Origin: Synechococcus sp. MEDNS5
Lineage (GTDB): Bacteria; Cyanobacteriota; Cyanobacteriia; PCC-6307; Cyanobiaceae
NCBI RefSeq assembly: GCF_014279875.1
Contig: NZ_CP047952.1
Coordinates: forward strand, 1,178,001 to 1,242,000
Length of the DNA stretch: 64,000 nucleotides
Direction: 5' to 3'
The notes below the pieces were generated by a model. It was not told the origin of the DNA. It did no database searches and worked only from the letters and a program-made list of their open reading frames with translations. The position numbers and the translations under genes were made by a program. Shown here piece after piece: positions 62,452 to 64,000 of the stretch. Position 1 is the stretch's first letter; the number at the start of each line of letters is the position of its first letter.

Positions 62452-63168
62452 TCAGATCCTGGGCTGAAGTCCTGGATGGGACAGCAACGCATCCATCAGA
62501 CGAACACCTCGAAGCTGATTGATCAATGGCATGTGCCCTTCCGGAGCCTCCATAGACCACTGGAAAGCACCTGGATACCGGGTCCAAGTGCCGTCAAGCT
62601 TCCAGCCGATTCTCGGCCAAAGCCTGTCATATCGACCATCCAAAGCCTTCAGCAAGCGTGCCTGAACCGTGAAGCCGAAGCGTCCCTGCGAGTAGGCGAT
62701 CCAGAGACGATCCAGAGTGGCCAGGTCAAGTCCCTCCATGGGTGGTACCTCGCTGAAATACACGTAACCCCGCTTCTCGGCCTGATCCCCCGCAAGCTCA
62801 CGCAACACGCAGCTGGTCAGACGATCGGCTTCTTCGAAGTCTTCATCAAGCAACGCTCGCTGCATTGGGCTGTAGTCGATACCTCGAGCCGAGGGAGTCT
62901 CGAACCAACCATCGGATTCAACTCTGGGAATTCGAGCCAGAGCCTCAGGTTGATGCCGGCGAAGAACTTGGAGAATCCAGCCAGCGGCCCAGTCGTCACC
63001 ACTTGGCTCGTAGGGCTTTAGAGCCTCAGCTGCAACAGCAGCCAAGGCATCAGCAGCCTTTTCCAAAGCAACAGCTGTCGCGCGACGCTGGCGGGCTGAG
63101 CCGTTCGCGAAGCGGTCGAGGAGCTTGTCGATGCTGAGATCTTGGGTTGGAGTTCTTCCGGAGAGCAT
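62452..63168 (-). CDS. GUN4-domain protein
   Basis: 238 residues. The N-terminal 80 residues form an all-helical extension (DKLLDRFANGSARQRRATAVA in part), then the GUN4 core: GIDYSPMQRALLDEDFEEAD, YVYFSEVPPMEGLDLATLDRLW, SQGRFGFTVQARLL and FQWSMEAPEGHMP. GUN4 binds protoporphyrin and Mg-protoporphyrin and stimulates Mg-chelatase at the start of the chlorophyll branch. Cyanobacteria have several GUN4-fold proteins; this has the full core, so Gun4 itself is likely. Divergent from mnmH (40-base gap). Confidence 0.88.
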   Translation of the reverse strand: MLSGRTPTQDLSIDKLLDRFANGSARQRRATAVALEKAADALAAVAAEALKPYEPSGDDWAAGWILQVLRRHQPEALARIPRVESDGWFETPSARGIDYSPMQRALLDEDFEEADRLTSCVLRELAGDQAEKRGYVYFSEVPPMEGLDLATLDRLWIAYSQGRFGFTVQARLLKALDGRYDRLWPRIGWKLDGTWTRYPGAFQWSMEAPEGHMPLINQLRGVRLMDALLSHPGLQPRI

Positions 63169-63207
63169 GACGTCCTGCCGGCTCGGCAGGTTCGACGTTG
63201 GCCCACT

Positions 63208-64000
63208 ATGTCAGGCATGGGCATCACGACAGCAGTCAGTGTCGAGTCATTCCGCGAAGCGGCAGGTCCGCTGGTCGACGTTCGCACGCCAAGGGAGTTC
63301 CATCAGGGACACTGGCCCGGAGCCATCAACAATCCTCTCTTCACGGACGAGCAGCGTCATGAAGTCGGGCTCACTTACAAGCAGCAGGGTCGCCATGCGG
63401 CCATCCAACTCGGTTTAACCCTTTGCGGCCCTCGCCTAGGGGATCTGTCGGAAGCCCTTACCCGGAGTGCCGGGGGACCAGCGCAACCCTTACGCCTCTA
63501 CTGCTGGCGAGGCGGGATGCGCTCCAACAGCATGGCCTGGCTGGCAGGCTTAAGTGATCATCCGGTGTGCCTGCTTGAGGGCGGATACAAACGCTACCGG
63601 CAGTGGGTGCTGCAGAGCTTTGAGGCGCCCTGGCCTCTCAAGGTGCTCGGAGGACGAACAGGCACCGGCAAGACAGACCTGCTTCTGGAGCTTGAACGCC
63701 AAAAGGTGGCAGTGGTGGACCTCGAAGGCCTCGCCCATCACCGCGGAAGTAGTTTCGGCAATCTCGGATTGCCGGAGCAACCAAGCACGGAGCATTACGA
63801 GAATCGACTGGCCGAGACGCTTGAAGGACATGCTCGCCGAAGAGCCTCGGAAATCTGGCTCGAGGCCGAGAGTGCTCAGGTTGGCCGCTGCAGAATTCCC
63901 AGGGCCCTGTTTCAGCAAATGCAGAGGGCCCCTGTTCTTGAGATCCGCCGCAGTGATAAGGAGCGGATCGATCGTCTCGTGGGCGTGTACGCCGTTCACG
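63208..64000 (+). CDS. mnmH: tRNA 2-selenouridine/geranyl-2-thiouridine synthase, 3' end cut off
   Basis: The frame is open to the end of the window, so only about 264 residues are seen. A rhodanese domain comes first (PLVDVRTPREFHQGHWPGAI; catalytic Cys in LYCWRGGMRSNSMAW), then a P-loop domain with GGRTGTGKTDLL. This pairing is specific to MnmH (SelU), which converts 2-thiouridine at tRNA position 34 to 2-selenouridine via a geranylated form. ATGs at 63208 and 63217 are both possible starts. Whether this organism uses selenium (SelD) cannot be seen here. Confidence 0.9.
   Translation, partial: MSGMGITTAVSVESFREAAGPLVDVRTPREFHQGHWPGAINNPLFTDEQRHEVGLTYKQQGRHAAIQLGLTLCGPRLGDLSEALTRSAGGPAQPLRLYCWRGGMRSNSMAWLAGLSDHPVCLLEGGYKRYRQWVLQSFEAPWPLKVLGGRTGTGKTDLLLELERQKVAVVDLEGLAHHRGSSFGNLGLPEQPSTEHYENRLAETLEGHARRRASEIWLEAESAQVGRCRIPRALFQQMQRAPVLEIRRSDKERIDRLVGVYAVH

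Overview
The window looks like a chromosomal segment of a marine unicellular cyanobacterium of the Synechococcus/Cyanobium type. It carries phycobilisome core genes (apcD, apcF), bilin synthesis (pcyA), chlorophyll and haem genes (chlP, gun4, hemA), a plant-type ferredoxin sulfite reductase, a class II FBPase/SBPase, glgC, and several small proteins of the kind seen only in cyanobacteria. A perfect NtcA box lies upstream of glnA. Genes are packed tightly on both strands, with many overlaps of 1 to 4 nt. I see no insertion sequence, integrase, phage, CRISPR array, rRNA or tRNA. Assignment to this group is inference from protein resemblance; the strain is not identified.

Layout. 1-5.1 kb: end of a SpoIID-like gene, an Ap4A phosphorylase-like gene, a group 3 sigma factor, a secreted DUF3370 protein and an unusual ribbon-helix-helix/J-domain protein. 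5.1-5.7 kb: gene-free stretch ending in the apcD terminator. 5.7-13 kb: apcD, rlmD, pheT, then rpmG-rpsR-RNase II/R; the RNase appears to start at a CTG. 12.7-20.5 kb: a minus-strand carbon block (glpX, hemA, glgC, gnd, pgl, a CIA30 protein, one unknown) divergent from rpe. 20.5-24.9 kb: a hairpin, a small ORF, then lptA-lptB-lptFG-ccsA and a DUF309 gene on the minus strand.

24.9-41.5 kb: typA, a U32 protein, a VanY-like peptidase, chlP, glyS, sir, a VanX-like dipeptidase, recG, an unknown gene, and rpsB-tsf with a terminator/attenuator between them. 41.5-49 kb: a family 2 glycosyltransferase, a 51-residue basic protein, the operon pcyA-devB-devC-devA, a pair of M16 peptidases (one catalytic, one not) and a SipA-like protein. 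49-57 kb: bioY-lspA-FHA/PBP1-GTPase, then a PLP decarboxylase with a small membrane protein, tadA and an alanine/serine-glyoxylate aminotransferase. 57-64 kb: apcF, glnA with its NtcA promoter, a methyltransferase, four small unknowns, an RsbW-like kinase, gun4 and the start of mnmH.

How the genes fit together. Much of the window serves light harvesting and carbon/nitrogen balance: pcyA supplies bilin to ApcD and ApcF; hemA, gun4 and chlP act in the tetrapyrrole/chlorophyll branch; glpX, rpe, gnd, pgl and glgC link the Calvin cycle, oxidative pentose phosphate pathway and glycogen; glnA and sir assimilate N and S. A second theme is the envelope: LptA/B/FG, VanX/VanY-type peptidases, FHA-PBP1, LspA and the DevBCA exporter. 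The least expected observations are a perfect 17-bp inverted repeat inside the second M16 gene, a near-perfect 19-bp hairpin after rpe, the CTG start of the RNase gene, and the RHH/J-domain fusion.
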